In this document: piece by piece, positions 24,243-32,060 of the stretch | Layout: each line of letters starts with the position of its first letter | Position numbering within the stretch: the stretch's first letter is position 1 | From: Oscillospiraceae bacterium | GTDB lineage: Bacteria > Bacillota > Clostridia > Oscillospirales > Oscillospiraceae | Assembly (NCBI GenBank): GCA_030625685.1 | Contig: DAOUQJ010000001.1 | Location: 213,960 to 277,959, forward strand | Length of the DNA stretch: 64,000 nucleotides | Reading direction: 5' to 3' | Position numbers and translations under genes: made by a program | The notes under the pieces: generated by a model | What the model was told of the DNA's origin: nothing | What the model saw: the letters and a program-made list of their open reading frames with translations, nothing else | Database searches by the model: none

Positions 24243-25102
24243 TGGACATTTGGTACAGCGAACACCACACAGACCATGTGAAACTTTCCATCAAAGTGGA
24301 TAGACAGCTTTACAGCAATCAAAGCGATTTTCAGCGCATTGACGTCTTTGAAACCCCTGAGTTTGGACGTGTGCTCACACTGGATGGCTTCTTGATGCAA
24401 ACGGAAAAAGACGAATTCATCTATCATGAAATGATTACCCATATCCCCATGGCAGTGCACCCGAACCCTCGTCATGTTCTGGTCATCGGAGGTGGCGATG
24501 GCGGTGCAGTGCGCGAACTTTGCCGCTATGACAGCATCGAGCAAATTGATTTGGTGGAAATTGACCCTCTTGTCGTGGAAGTCTGCAAAACCTACTTCCC
24601 CACAACTGCCTGCTCATTTGATGACCCACGTTTGCGACTTTACCATCAAGACGGTCTTCGTTTTGTGCGCAACTGTCACAATCAGTATGACCTTATCATC
24701 GTGGACTCCACAGACCCTTTCGGTCCTGGAGAGGGTCTCTTTACGAAAGAATTTTACGGCAACTGCTATAAAGCGCTCAAAGAAGATGGCATCATGGTCA
24801 ACCAACATGAAAGCCCTTTCTATAAAGGCGATGCCATGGCAATGAAGCGTGCCCACGCGCGCATAGTCAAGTCCTTTTCCATTAGTCGGGTCTATCAGGC
24901 ACACATTCCAACCTATCCTTCAGGGCACTGGCTCTTTGGCTTTGCCTCCAAACGCTATCACCCCACAAAGGATTTGCTTTCCGAAGCATGGAACGACAAG
25001 AAGCTCGAAACCAAATACTACAACACCAATTTACACAAGGGAGCGTTTTATCTTCCAAACTACGTAGAAACAATGCTCAGAGAAGGAGAATTTGATGAAT
25101 AA
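24242..25102 (+). CDS. speE: Spermidine synthase (polyamine aminopropyltransferase)
   Basis: Transfers aminopropyl from decarboxylated SAM to an amine, classically putrescine. ATG 24242 overlaps the previous stop by one base and has GGAGA upstream; 286 residues. The N-terminal beta domain (YSNQSDFQRIDVFETPEFGR) is followed by a Rossmann methyltransferase-like fold with VIGGGDGGAVRE, the DLVEIDP acidic loop, QDGLRFV, catalytic DSTDPFGPGEGLF and ACW-like PTYPSGHWLFGFASK. All key acidic residues are present. Agmatine as acceptor is also possible given the next gene. Overlaps speB by 8 nt. Confidence 0.96.
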   Translation: MDIWYSEHHTDHVKLSIKVDRQLYSNQSDFQRIDVFETPEFGRVLTLDGFLMQTEKDEFIYHEMITHIPMAVHPNPRHVLVIGGGDGGAVRELCRYDSIEQIDLVEIDPLVVEVCKTYFPTTACSFDDPRLRLYHQDGLRFVRNCHNQYDLIIVDSTDPFGPGEGLFTKEFYGNCYKALKEDGIMVNQHESPFYKGDAMAMKRAHARIVKSFSISRVYQAHIPTYPSGHWLFGFASKRYHPTKDLLSEAWNDKKLETKYYNTNLHKGAFYLPNYVETMLREGEFDE

Positions 25103-25946
25103 AAACGTACAAACCTTTCTCGCCTGTGATAAGGACTTTGACAAGAGCAATATTGTGCTCTTTGGTGCACCTTTTGATGGGACAACCTCATTTCGCCCAG
25201 GCACACGCTTTGGTCCCAATGCCATCCGCCAAGAGTCCTTTGGCATTGAAACCTATTCTCCCTATCAAGGTAGAGACTTAGAAGACATAAGTGTCTGTGA
25301 CATTGGAGATTTAGACCTGCCCTTCGGCAACACAGAGCGCGCACTCTCTATGATTGAAGAAACCACAAGCGACATTGTAAACGCAAAGAAACTGCCTGTC
25401 ATGGTTGGCGGAGAACATCTCGTGACCCTGCCTGCTGTCAGCGCAGTGCTCAAACAATATCCCGACCTTTGCATCATTCATCTGGATGCCCACACCGACT
25501 TGCGTGACGACTATTTGGGCGAAACACTCTCTCACTCCTCCGTCATTCGTCGCGTTTGGGATAAAATCGGAGACGGACGCATCTTTCAATTTGGCATTCG
25601 CAGTGGTGAGCGCCATGAATTTGAATTTGCCAAAGCACACACCTTTTTGCAAGCATTTGACTTGCAAGGGTTTGAAACACTGCCCGAACTACTGGGCAAT
25701 ACCCCTGTCTATGTGACACTGGATTTAGATGTCTTAGACCCCAGCATTTTCTGTGGCACAGGAACCCCAGAAGCCGGTGGCGTCAGCTTCAAAGAATTGC
25801 TCAGCGCACTGCTTCACCTGTCGAAACTCAATGTAGTCGCCTGTGACATCAATGAACTTGCCCCCGTCTATGACCAAAGTGGCGTGTCTACTGCGGTCGC
25901 TTGTAAACTCGTACGTGAAATATTGCTGACATTAAAAGGAGGATGA
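25095..25946 (+). CDS. speB: Agmatinase-family ureohydrolase
   Basis: Hydrolyses agmatine (or a substituted agmatine) to the amine plus urea. ATG 25095 has GAAGGAG upstream; 283 residues. The dimanganese ligands are all present: GGEHLV (His), DAHTDLRDDY (Asp-His-Asp) and LDLDVLDPSIF (two Asp). GAPFDGTTSFRPGTRFGPNAIR is the typical N-terminal substrate loop, and FGIRSGE also fits agmatinases. Its place between speE and the dehydrogenase gene suggests either agmatine to putrescine, or removal of urea from aminopropylagmatine to give spermidine, as in pathways that add aminopropyl to agmatine first. Confidence 0.95.
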   Translation: MNKNVQTFLACDKDFDKSNIVLFGAPFDGTTSFRPGTRFGPNAIRQESFGIETYSPYQGRDLEDISVCDIGDLDLPFGNTERALSMIEETTSDIVNAKKLPVMVGGEHLVTLPAVSAVLKQYPDLCIIHLDAHTDLRDDYLGETLSHSSVIRRVWDKIGDGRIFQFGIRSGERHEFEFAKAHTFLQAFDLQGFETLPELLGNTPVYVTLDLDVLDPSIFCGTGTPEAGGVSFKELLSALLHLSKLNVVACDINELAPVYDQSGVSTAVACKLVREILLTLKGG

Positions 25947-25950
25947 CAAC

Positions 25951-27150
25951 ATGGGAAAAGCATTAATCATCGGTTGTGGTGGTGTGGCAAACGTCACCAT
26001 TCACAAATGCTGTCAAAACAGCGACGTCTTCGAAGAAATTATGATTGCGAGCCGTACCAAGTCCAAATGCGATGCGGTCAAAGCCAAACTTGACGGTGGC
26101 AAAACCAAAATCCACACAGCGCAAGTGGATGCCGACAAGGTAGAAGAGCTCATTCCGCTCATCGAATCCTTTGGGCCTGACGTTGTCATCAACTTGGCTC
26201 TGCCATATCAAGATTTAACCATCATGGATGCTTGTCTGGCAACCAAAACCCACTATATCGACACAGCCAACTATGAGCCACTCGATACAGCAAAATTTGA
26301 ATACAAATGGCAATGGGACTATCACGACCGCTTCAAAGAAGCAGGCATCTGCGCTCTGCTCGGCAGTGGCTTTGACCCTGGCGTCACTGGCGTCTTCTCT
26401 GCCTATGCGCAAAAACACTACTTTGACGAAATTCACTATCTTGACATCCTAGACTGCAACGCAGGCGACCACGGTTACCCCTTTGCAACAAACTTCAACC
26501 CAGAAATCAACATCCGTGAAGTCATCGCCAACGGCAGCTATTGGGAAAATGGCGAATGGATTGAAACCGAACCGATGGAAATCAAAAAAGTCTACGATTT
26601 TCCACAAGTCGGGGAAAAAGATATGTACCTTCTGCATCATGAAGAACTTGAAAGCCTTGGCAAAAACCTCAATGGCATCAAACGCATTCGCTTTTTCATG
26701 ACCTTTGGTCAAAGCTATTTGACTCACCTCAAATGTCTCGAAAACGTCGGCATGACTTCCATCGAACCAATCGAATTCAACGGGCAACAAATCGTGCCAC
26801 TACAATTTTTGAAAGCTGTTCTGCCTGACCCTGCTAGCCTCGGCCCTCGCACCAAAGGCAAAACCAACATCGGCTGTATCTTCCAAGGCATCAAAGACGG
26901 CTTAGAAAAAACCTACTACGTCTACAATGTCTGCGACCATGAAGCCTGCTTTGCCGAAGTGGAAAGCCAAGCGGTATCTTACACCACAGGCGTTCCTGCT
27001 ATGATTGGGGCAATGCTCATCATGAATGGCACTTGGAAAAAAGAAGGCGTATACAACATCGAAGAATTTGACCCAGATCCATTCATGGAAGCGCTCAATA
27101 AATGGGGTCTACCTTGGGTAGAAGACTTTAACCCCACCTTGGTGGACTGA
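25951..27150 (+). CDS. Carboxy(nor)spermidine dehydrogenase (saccharopine-dehydrogenase family)
   Basis: Reductively condenses an amine with L-aspartate beta-semialdehyde using NADPH. 399 residues from ATG 25951; AAAGGAGG overlaps the speB stop. N-terminal Rossmann motif is GKALIIGCGGVANVTIHKCC, followed by ASRTKSKCDAV, VINLALPYQDLTIMDACL and YIDTANYEP, matching the Campylobacter/Vibrio CANSDH-CASDH group rather than lysine-forming saccharopine dehydrogenases. GSGFDPGVTGVFSAYAQKHY also fits. The amine acceptor (putrescine, diaminopropane or agmatine) is undetermined. The next gene encodes the matching decarboxylase 1 nt after the stop. Confidence 0.93.
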   Translation: MGKALIIGCGGVANVTIHKCCQNSDVFEEIMIASRTKSKCDAVKAKLDGGKTKIHTAQVDADKVEELIPLIESFGPDVVINLALPYQDLTIMDACLATKTHYIDTANYEPLDTAKFEYKWQWDYHDRFKEAGICALLGSGFDPGVTGVFSAYAQKHYFDEIHYLDILDCNAGDHGYPFATNFNPEINIREVIANGSYWENGEWIETEPMEIKKVYDFPQVGEKDMYLLHHEELESLGKNLNGIKRIRFFMTFGQSYLTHLKCLENVGMTSIEPIEFNGQQIVPLQFLKAVLPDPASLGPRTKGKTNIGCIFQGIKDGLEKTYYVYNVCDHEACFAEVESQAVSYTTGVPAMIGAMLIMNGTWKKEGVYNIEEFDPDPFMEALNKWGLPWVEDFNPTLVD

Positions 27151-27151
27151 G

Positions 27152-28279
27152 ATGAACACAAACGAAACACTCAAAACCCCCTATTACCTCGTGGATGAAG
27201 GCTTGCTTCTGCGCAATTTAGAAATACTCAAAGATGTTTCCGAACGTGCAGGCTGTAAAATCCTACTGGCACAAAAGGCATTTTCCATGTTTCGCTGTTA
27301 TCCGCTTATCGCTAAATACCTCAGCGGCACGACAGCCAGTGGACTATATGAAGCAAAACTGGGCCATGAAGAAATGGGTGGTGAAACCCACATTTTTTCC
27401 ACAGCTTACCTCGCCGATGAGATAGACGAAATTCTCTCCATCTGCGATCACATCGTCTTCAACTCCTTCACCCAGTGGGAAACCTATCGTGATAAAGCGC
27501 GCAAGTCAGGCAAATCCTGTGGTATTCGCATCAATCCAGAGTGTTCCACACAGGATGGTGGCATTTATGACCCCTGTAGCCCTCTTTCTCGTCTCGGTGT
27601 CACAAAGCAAAATTTCAGACCCGATTTGCTCGACGGCATTGACGGCTTACATTTTCACACACTTTGTGAACAAGACAGCCCCGATTTGGTGAAAACTCTG
27701 CAGGCAGTCGAAGCGCAGTTTGCCGACTATCTGCCCAAAATGAAATGGGTGAACTTTGGCGGCGGACACCACATCACAAGAGAAAACTACGACGTAGAAA
27801 CACTCATTGAAACCATTGTCGCCTTCAAAGAGCGCTACAACGTGGACGTGTATGTAGAGCCTGGCGAAGCCGTCGCCCTAAACGCTGGATTTCTTGTGAG
27901 CACCGTGCTCGACATCATCGACAACGGCATGCAACTTGGCATCTTAGACACCTCCGCCGCCTGTCATATGCCTGACGTCTTAGAAATGCCGTACAGACCG
28001 CACATCGTGGATTCAGACAAGCCCAATGTCAAAGCCCACACCTACCGCTTTGGTGGGCCAACTTGCCTCGCGGGCGACATCATCGGCGATTATTCCTTTG
28101 ATGAGAAACTGCAAATCGGTGACAAACTCACCTTCTGCGACATGGCCATTTACTCGATGGTGAAAAACAATACCTTCAACGGCATGCGCCTACCTTCCAT
28201 CGCCTTAAAGAAACTAGACGGCACCATCGAAGTCGTCAAAACTTTTGGCTATGAAAATTTTAAAATGAGATTGTCATAA
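27152..28279 (+). CDS. nspC: Carboxy(nor)spermidine decarboxylase
   Basis: PLP enzyme of the alanine-racemase/DapDC fold that decarboxylates the carboxy-triamine made by the preceding dehydrogenase. 375 residues from ATG 27152. Features: KTPYYLVDEGLLLRNLEIL opening, LLAQKAFSMF with the PLP lysine, INPECSTQDGGIYDPCSPLSRLG, GLHFHTLCEQ, WVNFGGGHHITRENYD, and C-terminal GGPTCLAGDIIGDYSF with the catalytic Cys from the second subunit. The length equals Campylobacter and Vibrio NspC. It is the last operon gene, followed by a strong terminator. Confidence 0.95.
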   Translation: MNTNETLKTPYYLVDEGLLLRNLEILKDVSERAGCKILLAQKAFSMFRCYPLIAKYLSGTTASGLYEAKLGHEEMGGETHIFSTAYLADEIDEILSICDHIVFNSFTQWETYRDKARKSGKSCGIRINPECSTQDGGIYDPCSPLSRLGVTKQNFRPDLLDGIDGLHFHTLCEQDSPDLVKTLQAVEAQFADYLPKMKWVNFGGGHHITRENYDVETLIETIVAFKERYNVDVYVEPGEAVALNAGFLVSTVLDIIDNGMQLGILDTSAACHMPDVLEMPYRPHIVDSDKPNVKAHTYRFGGPTCLAGDIIGDYSFDEKLQIGDKLTFCDMAIYSMVKNNTFNGMRLPSIALKKLDGTIEVVKTFGYENFKMRLS

Positions 28280-28320
28280 GAAAAAGAGTGAGGGAATCAA
28301 ACCTCTTTTGATAACAGAAA

Positions 28321-28367
28321 ATACCCCCATGAGATTGCTTGAACCAATCTCATGGGGGGTATATTTT
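28321..28367 (+). terminator. Terminator of the polyamine operon
   Basis: ATACCCCCATGAGATTG and CAATCTCATGGGGGGTAT form a ~17-bp stem with a 7-nt loop, followed by ATTTTAAT. Confidence 0.9.
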
Positions 28368-28578
28368 AATCATTTATTGTTTCCTTTTCCATATTGATAG
28401 GAGGATTGAATATTTTTTGTATTATTTCTACACTGTTCCCAATAAAAATCTAGTTTAAAAAACTCGGTATAATAATTTTAAGAAGCACACTGTTAAAGGC
28501 TTAAATGTCCCCGGCAAAAATACCGATGATATTCTAAAAAAGTAAATACGCGATAGACCCTCCCTATCACAACAAAAA
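28368..28578. other. Non-coding gap without recognisable gene
   Basis: AT-rich stretch between two terminators. A short plus-strand frame ending KGLNVPGKNTDDILKK* is visible near 28490-28545, but it is only about 24 codons, lacks a start and ribosome site, and I do not recognise it. Nothing else can be supported. Confidence 0.4.
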
Positions 28579-28607
28579 GAGTTCGCCATCTTTGGCGAAC
28601 TCTCTTT
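28579..28607. terminator. Bidirectional terminator of the amino acid ABC operon
   Basis: GAGTTCGCC and GGCGAACTC form a perfect 9-bp stem with a 6-nt loop; A5 and T5 runs flank it. It lies directly after the minus-strand ATPase gene. Confidence 0.9.
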
Positions 28608-29354
28608 TTATAATACCTTCTTTAAAAACGTCTGTACACGTTCACTTTCAGGGTTGTTGATAACCTCTTCTGGTGTGCCGTCGGCCAAGACATGCCCGTT
28701 TTCCATAAACACCACACGGCTGGCAACTTCTCTGGCAAAGCCAATTTGATGCGTCACAATAATCATCGTGACCGCTTTCTCTGTGGCAAGGTCTTTGATG
28801 ACCTCCAAGACTTCCCCTGCTATTTCAGGGTCAAGAGAAGACGTTGGTTCATCAAAAAGCAACACATGCGGGTCACGCATGAGCGCTCGTGCAATTGCCA
28901 CCCTCTGTTTCTGTCCGCCAGATAGCTGTGACGGCAGTGAGAGTTCTTTATCCGCCAAGCCGACTTTTTCTAAAAGCGTTCTGCATTTGTGCAGGGCTTC
29001 TTTTTTATCCATGCCGTCATTGAGCACAGCAGGCATGGTCAAGTTATCGCGCACCGTCATGTGTGGAAAGAGATTAAAGTGCTGAAACACCATCCCCATT
29101 TTGGCACACACTTGTCTGCACACTTTATCGGTTGGATACACGCCATTCTCAACCAAAGCGTTGCCCTCTATCCAAATCGAACCGTCTTGCACTTTTTCAA
29201 GATCAATGAGACAGCGCAAAAAGGTGGATTTCCCTGAACCAGATGCACCTAAAATCGCAGTTATCTCCCCTTTTTCCATGGAGAAATCAATGCCCTTGAG
29301 CACCTCTAAGTCGTCAAACGACTTCACCAAGTTTGAAGTTTCAATCATCGCCAT
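28608..29354 (-). CDS. Polar amino acid ABC transporter ATP-binding protein
   Basis: GlnQ-like ATPase, 248 residues, starting at ATG 29354 behind GGAAGGTGAG. Walker A GASGSGKSTFLR, Q-loop VFQHFNLFPHMT, signature LSGGQKQRVAIARALMRDP, Walker B VLLFDEPTSSLDPE and the H-switch VTHQIGFA are intact. FNLFPHMTVRDN and the length fit the polar amino acid (HAAT) group. It pairs with the permease whose stop lies 15 bp upstream and powers uptake of the ligand of the binding protein at 30104-30943. Confidence 0.96.
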   Translation of the reverse strand: MAMIETSNLVKSFDDLEVLKGIDFSMEKGEITAILGASGSGKSTFLRCLIDLEKVQDGSIWIEGNALVENGVYPTDKVCRQVCAKMGMVFQHFNLFPHMTVRDNLTMPAVLNDGMDKKEALHKCRTLLEKVGLADKELSLPSQLSGGQKQRVAIARALMRDPHVLLFDEPTSSLDPEIAGEVLEVIKDLATEKAVTMIIVTHQIGFAREVASRVVFMENGHVLADGTPEEVINNPESERVQTFLKKVL

Positions 29355-29369
29355 ACAGTCTCACCTTCC

Positions 29370-30041
29370 TCAATAGGCATAGCGTTTTTCAAGTCTGCGG
29401 AATACTCTCGTCAAAACGAGGTTGAGTAGTAGATATAGCATTGCCGCAAACAAAAGTGGAAGTGGTGTGACATCACGGTTGACTGCCACTTTTGCAAAAT
29501 AAAGCACTTCTGTGACCCCAATGGAAATGATGAGCGCCGTATCTTTGACGAGGGTGATGCACTCATTACTGACAGCAGGCAACACCACTTTGACCATTTG
29601 CGGAATGACAATTTTGGTCATGGTTTGATAGCGATTAAAGCCAAGGACTTTTGCCGCTTCATACTGCCCATTGTCGATGGAGAGTAAACCCCCACGGAAG
29701 ATTTCACAAAAGTACGCCGCATAGTTTAAGACAAAAGCAATGCACGCAGCAGGAAACTTTTGAAAGACCAGATACTGTCCCACAAATGGCATATACGGCA
29801 AGGCAAAATAAATGAAAAACAGTTGTAACAAAAGCGGTGTTCCACGCACCACCCAAACATAAAAACCAGTAATTGCCTGGGCTATTTTACTGTGACTGAC
29901 ACGAAGAAGTGTAAAAATAAAACCGAGCGGAATGGACAAAAAGCCTGTCACAAGCGTCAAGGTTACGGTATAAATAGCACCACCGAGCATAGGCAAGGTA
30001 TATAGCACCATATCTGAAAAAAACTGAGTTGCGAATGTCAT
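29370..30041 (-). CDS. Polar amino acid ABC transporter permease
   Basis: 223 residues with five membrane helices, HisMQ family. VTLTLVTGFLSIPLGFIFTL at the first helices, YVWVVRGTPLLLQLFFIYF, and the EAA loop FRGGLLSIDNGQYEAAKVLG followed by PQMVKVVLPAVSNE are characteristic. One permease only, so the transporter probably uses a homodimer. ATG 30041 follows AAAGGAAC. Middle gene of the three-gene operon. Confidence 0.95.
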   Translation of the reverse strand: MTFATQFFSDMVLYTLPMLGGAIYTVTLTLVTGFLSIPLGFIFTLLRVSHSKIAQAITGFYVWVVRGTPLLLQLFFIYFALPYMPFVGQYLVFQKFPAACIAFVLNYAAYFCEIFRGGLLSIDNGQYEAAKVLGFNRYQTMTKIVIPQMVKVVLPAVSNECITLVKDTALIISIGVTEVLYFAKVAVNRDVTPLPLLFAAMLYLLLNLVLTRVFRRLEKRYAY

Positions 30042-30103
30042 GAATCGTTCCTTTCCAAAAAGCGGGACAGCCTAGTGACAAAGGCTGTCCCAACATCTTT
30101 GAA

Positions 30104-30943
30104 TTATTCTTCGTTTTGAAGCATGTAACGTAGTGCAATTTCGTCGCCTACGAGTGCGTCAATTCTGCCAGCTTGAAGATCCATATAAGCTGTCACATTG
30201 TTATCGAATTCAACGATTTCACCGATAAGCGCTGCAGTAGCTTCGTCTTTGTTCACTGCGTCAAGTGCAGAAGAACCTCTTTGCAAGCCTACAATTTTGC
30301 CTTCTAGTGTTGCTCTGTCCACGATGTCAGAACCTTCTGCAACCACGATAACTTGTTTGTTTGCAATATAAGGTTTAGAGAAGTACATCGCTTCTACACG
30401 AGCTTCAGTGATTGTCATGCCGTTCCAGATAACATCAATGTCGCCTCTATCTAGAGTCATTTCTTTTGTATCCCAGTCAATAGGAGTTAGTACAAGTTCA
30501 ACACCCATTCTTGTAGCAACTTCTTTTGCTAGGTCAATGTCAAAGCCAACGATTTCACTGTTTTCATCTCTAAAGCCCATTGGTGGGAAGTGATCGTCAA
30601 GACCCATAACTAGTTCGCCTTTGTCAAGCACCAGTTGAAGAGAATCATCTTCTTCTGCTTCGTAAGCTTCTGGGAACTCGGCATCTGCTAGAGCAACGTC
30701 TTCACCGAACCATTTTTCAGAAATGGTAGCGAATGTACCGTCTGCAATCATGTCATCCAAGTGTTTTTGGATTTCAGCGTTGAGTGTGTAATCTCCACGT
30801 CTCATGCCAATGCCATATTCTTCTGCTGCGAAGTAGTCATCTAGTACTACATAAGTGGTTTGTTCTGGCTCTGCTTGTTGTGTACAAGCAACCATAGCAA
30901 ACATCATAGCTACCATAGTCAGTAACAAAGTCAATTTTTTCAT
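30104..30943 (-). CDS. Circularly permuted amino acid-binding lipoprotein of the ABC transporter
   Basis: 279 residues from ATG 30943 (AAAGGA upstream). Signal peptide with lipobox MVAC, so Cys20 is lipidated and the protein sits on the outer membrane face. The segment order is unusual. Residues ~31-83 (YVVLDDYFAAEEYGIGMRRG ... ADGTFATISEKWFGEDV) are what normally ends a family 3 binding protein. An acidic linker follows, and residues ~101-279 then run from the normal mature N-terminus (LVLDKGELVMGLDDHFPPMG, GFDIDLAKEV) through WNGMTITEARVEAMYFSKPY to VGDEIALRYMLQNEE, stopping exactly where the moved piece would begin. All elements of a normal HisJ/GlnH fold are present once. The ligand Arg (ITEAR) and Asp (VGDE) are kept, so binding is probably retained. 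Confidence 0.93.
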   Translation of the reverse strand: MKKLTLLLTMVAMMFAMVACTQQAEPEQTTYVVLDDYFAAEEYGIGMRRGDYTLNAEIQKHLDDMIADGTFATISEKWFGEDVALADAEFPEAYEAEEDDSLQLVLDKGELVMGLDDHFPPMGFRDENSEIVGFDIDLAKEVATRMGVELVLTPIDWDTKEMTLDRGDIDVIWNGMTITEARVEAMYFSKPYIANKQVIVVAEGSDIVDRATLEGKIVGLQRGSSALDAVNKDEATAALIGEIVEFDNNVTAYMDLQAGRIDALVGDEIALRYMLQNEE

Positions 30944-30960
30944 ATTCTATTGTCCTTTCA

Positions 30961-31050
30961 TCGCGCTACCATTCTAGCGCTTTACTCTTTTATCACTTTA
31001 CCCAAGTGAAAAACCTGTCCCATTATACCACTCGCCCCATAAAGTGTCAA
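30961..31050 (-). promoter_or_regulatory. Promoter and leader hairpin of the amino acid ABC operon
   Basis: TTGACA (31045-31050), 17 bp and TATAAT (31022-31027) on the minus strand form a consensus promoter. Near the ribosome site the leader holds a GCGCTA/TAGCGC hairpin (30963-30980). No known riboswitch was recognised. Confidence 0.85.
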
Positions 31051-31113
31051 TTAATTTGGTTGACGATTTATTAGGCTTTTGCCAATCATTTGACAAAATG
31101 CACAAAGGGTAAA

Positions 31114-32055
31114 TTAGCGCGATTCTCGATCGTAATACACGCCCAATGCCTGTGGTTCTTCCGTCTTGTGTTTTCCACCTTGCTTAGCTTTGATGCCAGA
31201 AATGACAAGCACCAAAAACGTCACGATATATGGTAACATCGAGAAGAAACTAGAAGGTACGCTGATGCCAATTGCCTGCAAGCGGAGTCCTAAAATCATA
31301 ACAAAACCGAAGAGATAAGAGCCAACCATCGCACGCACTGGGCTCCATTTAGAGAAGATGACCAGTGCCACAACAATCCAACCTTGACCACTCGTTAGCG
31401 TATTGATCCAAGTGTTGTAATAGTTGAGTGATAAATATGCCCCACCGAGCCCTGCGAGTGCACCACCCACGGCAGTGTAAACAAAGCGAAGTGGCACAAC
31501 ACGGATGCCAGCCGAATCAGCAGCAGCTGGGTTTTCTCCCACCGCACGCAAAGATATCCCCATGCGCGTTTTGCTTACGTAAAACCAAGCCAAAGGTACA
31601 AGCAAAAATGATAGATAGACAAGCAAATGATGCGAAAACAGCATCGGTCCTAAAACCGGAATCGTAGACAAAACCGGAATCAAAATGGGTTCGGCAGCAT
31701 TTGGAATGGCAAGCCCCACATAGTCAGAACCCAAAAAGTTTGCAAGACCTACACCAAAGATGGTGAGCGCCAAACCCGACACAACTTGGCTCGCCTTACA
31801 AGTAATCGTAATAAAGGCATGCAAAAGACCCATCAGTGCACCCGCTATGATGGCGAGCAAAACGCCAATCATAACCGACTCAAATTCCACAGCGCCAATA
31901 ATCCCAATGGCAGCGCCAATGATCATCATGCCCTCGATGCCGAGATTCAATATTCCGGCTTTTTGTGTAAAAATCTCTCCAATACAGGCAATGAGCAGAC
32001 CTGTTCCGGCAGCAATCATTGCATGCAATGTCAGTCCAATAAATGTTGCTGTCAT
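31114..32055 (-). CDS. nupQ: Nucleoside-type ABC transporter permease (NupQ/YufQ family)
   Basis: 313 residues, about nine to ten membrane helices, branched-chain/BMP-type permease. Motifs: EIFTQKAGILNLGIEGMMIIGA, ITCKASQVVSGLALTIFGVGLAN and GISLRAVGENPAAADSAGI, all characteristic of the second permease of BMP-linked transporters. ATG 32055 lies 5 nt after the nupP stop, so translation is probably coupled. With NupP it forms the membrane channel for purine-nucleoside-like ligands delivered by the BMP lipoprotein. The ~20 C-terminal residues are a charged cytosolic tail. Confidence 0.93.
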   Translation of the reverse strand: MTATFIGLTLHAMIAAGTGLLIACIGEIFTQKAGILNLGIEGMMIIGAAIGIIGAVEFESVMIGVLLAIIAGALMGLLHAFITITCKASQVVSGLALTIFGVGLANFLGSDYVGLAIPNAAEPILIPVLSTIPVLGPMLFSHHLLVYLSFLLVPLAWFYVSKTRMGISLRAVGENPAAADSAGIRVVPLRFVYTAVGGALAGLGGAYLSLNYYNTWINTLTSGQGWIVVALVIFSKWSPVRAMVGSYLFGFVMILGLRLQAIGISVPSSFFSMLPYIVTFLVLVISGIKAKQGGKHKTEEPQALGVYYDRESR

Positions 32056-32060
32056 ACTCC

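Noticed and set aside
28490..28545. Short C-terminal fragment KGLNVPGKNTDDILKK*
   Set aside because: About 24 codons with no start or ribosome site and no recognised family; treated as chance.
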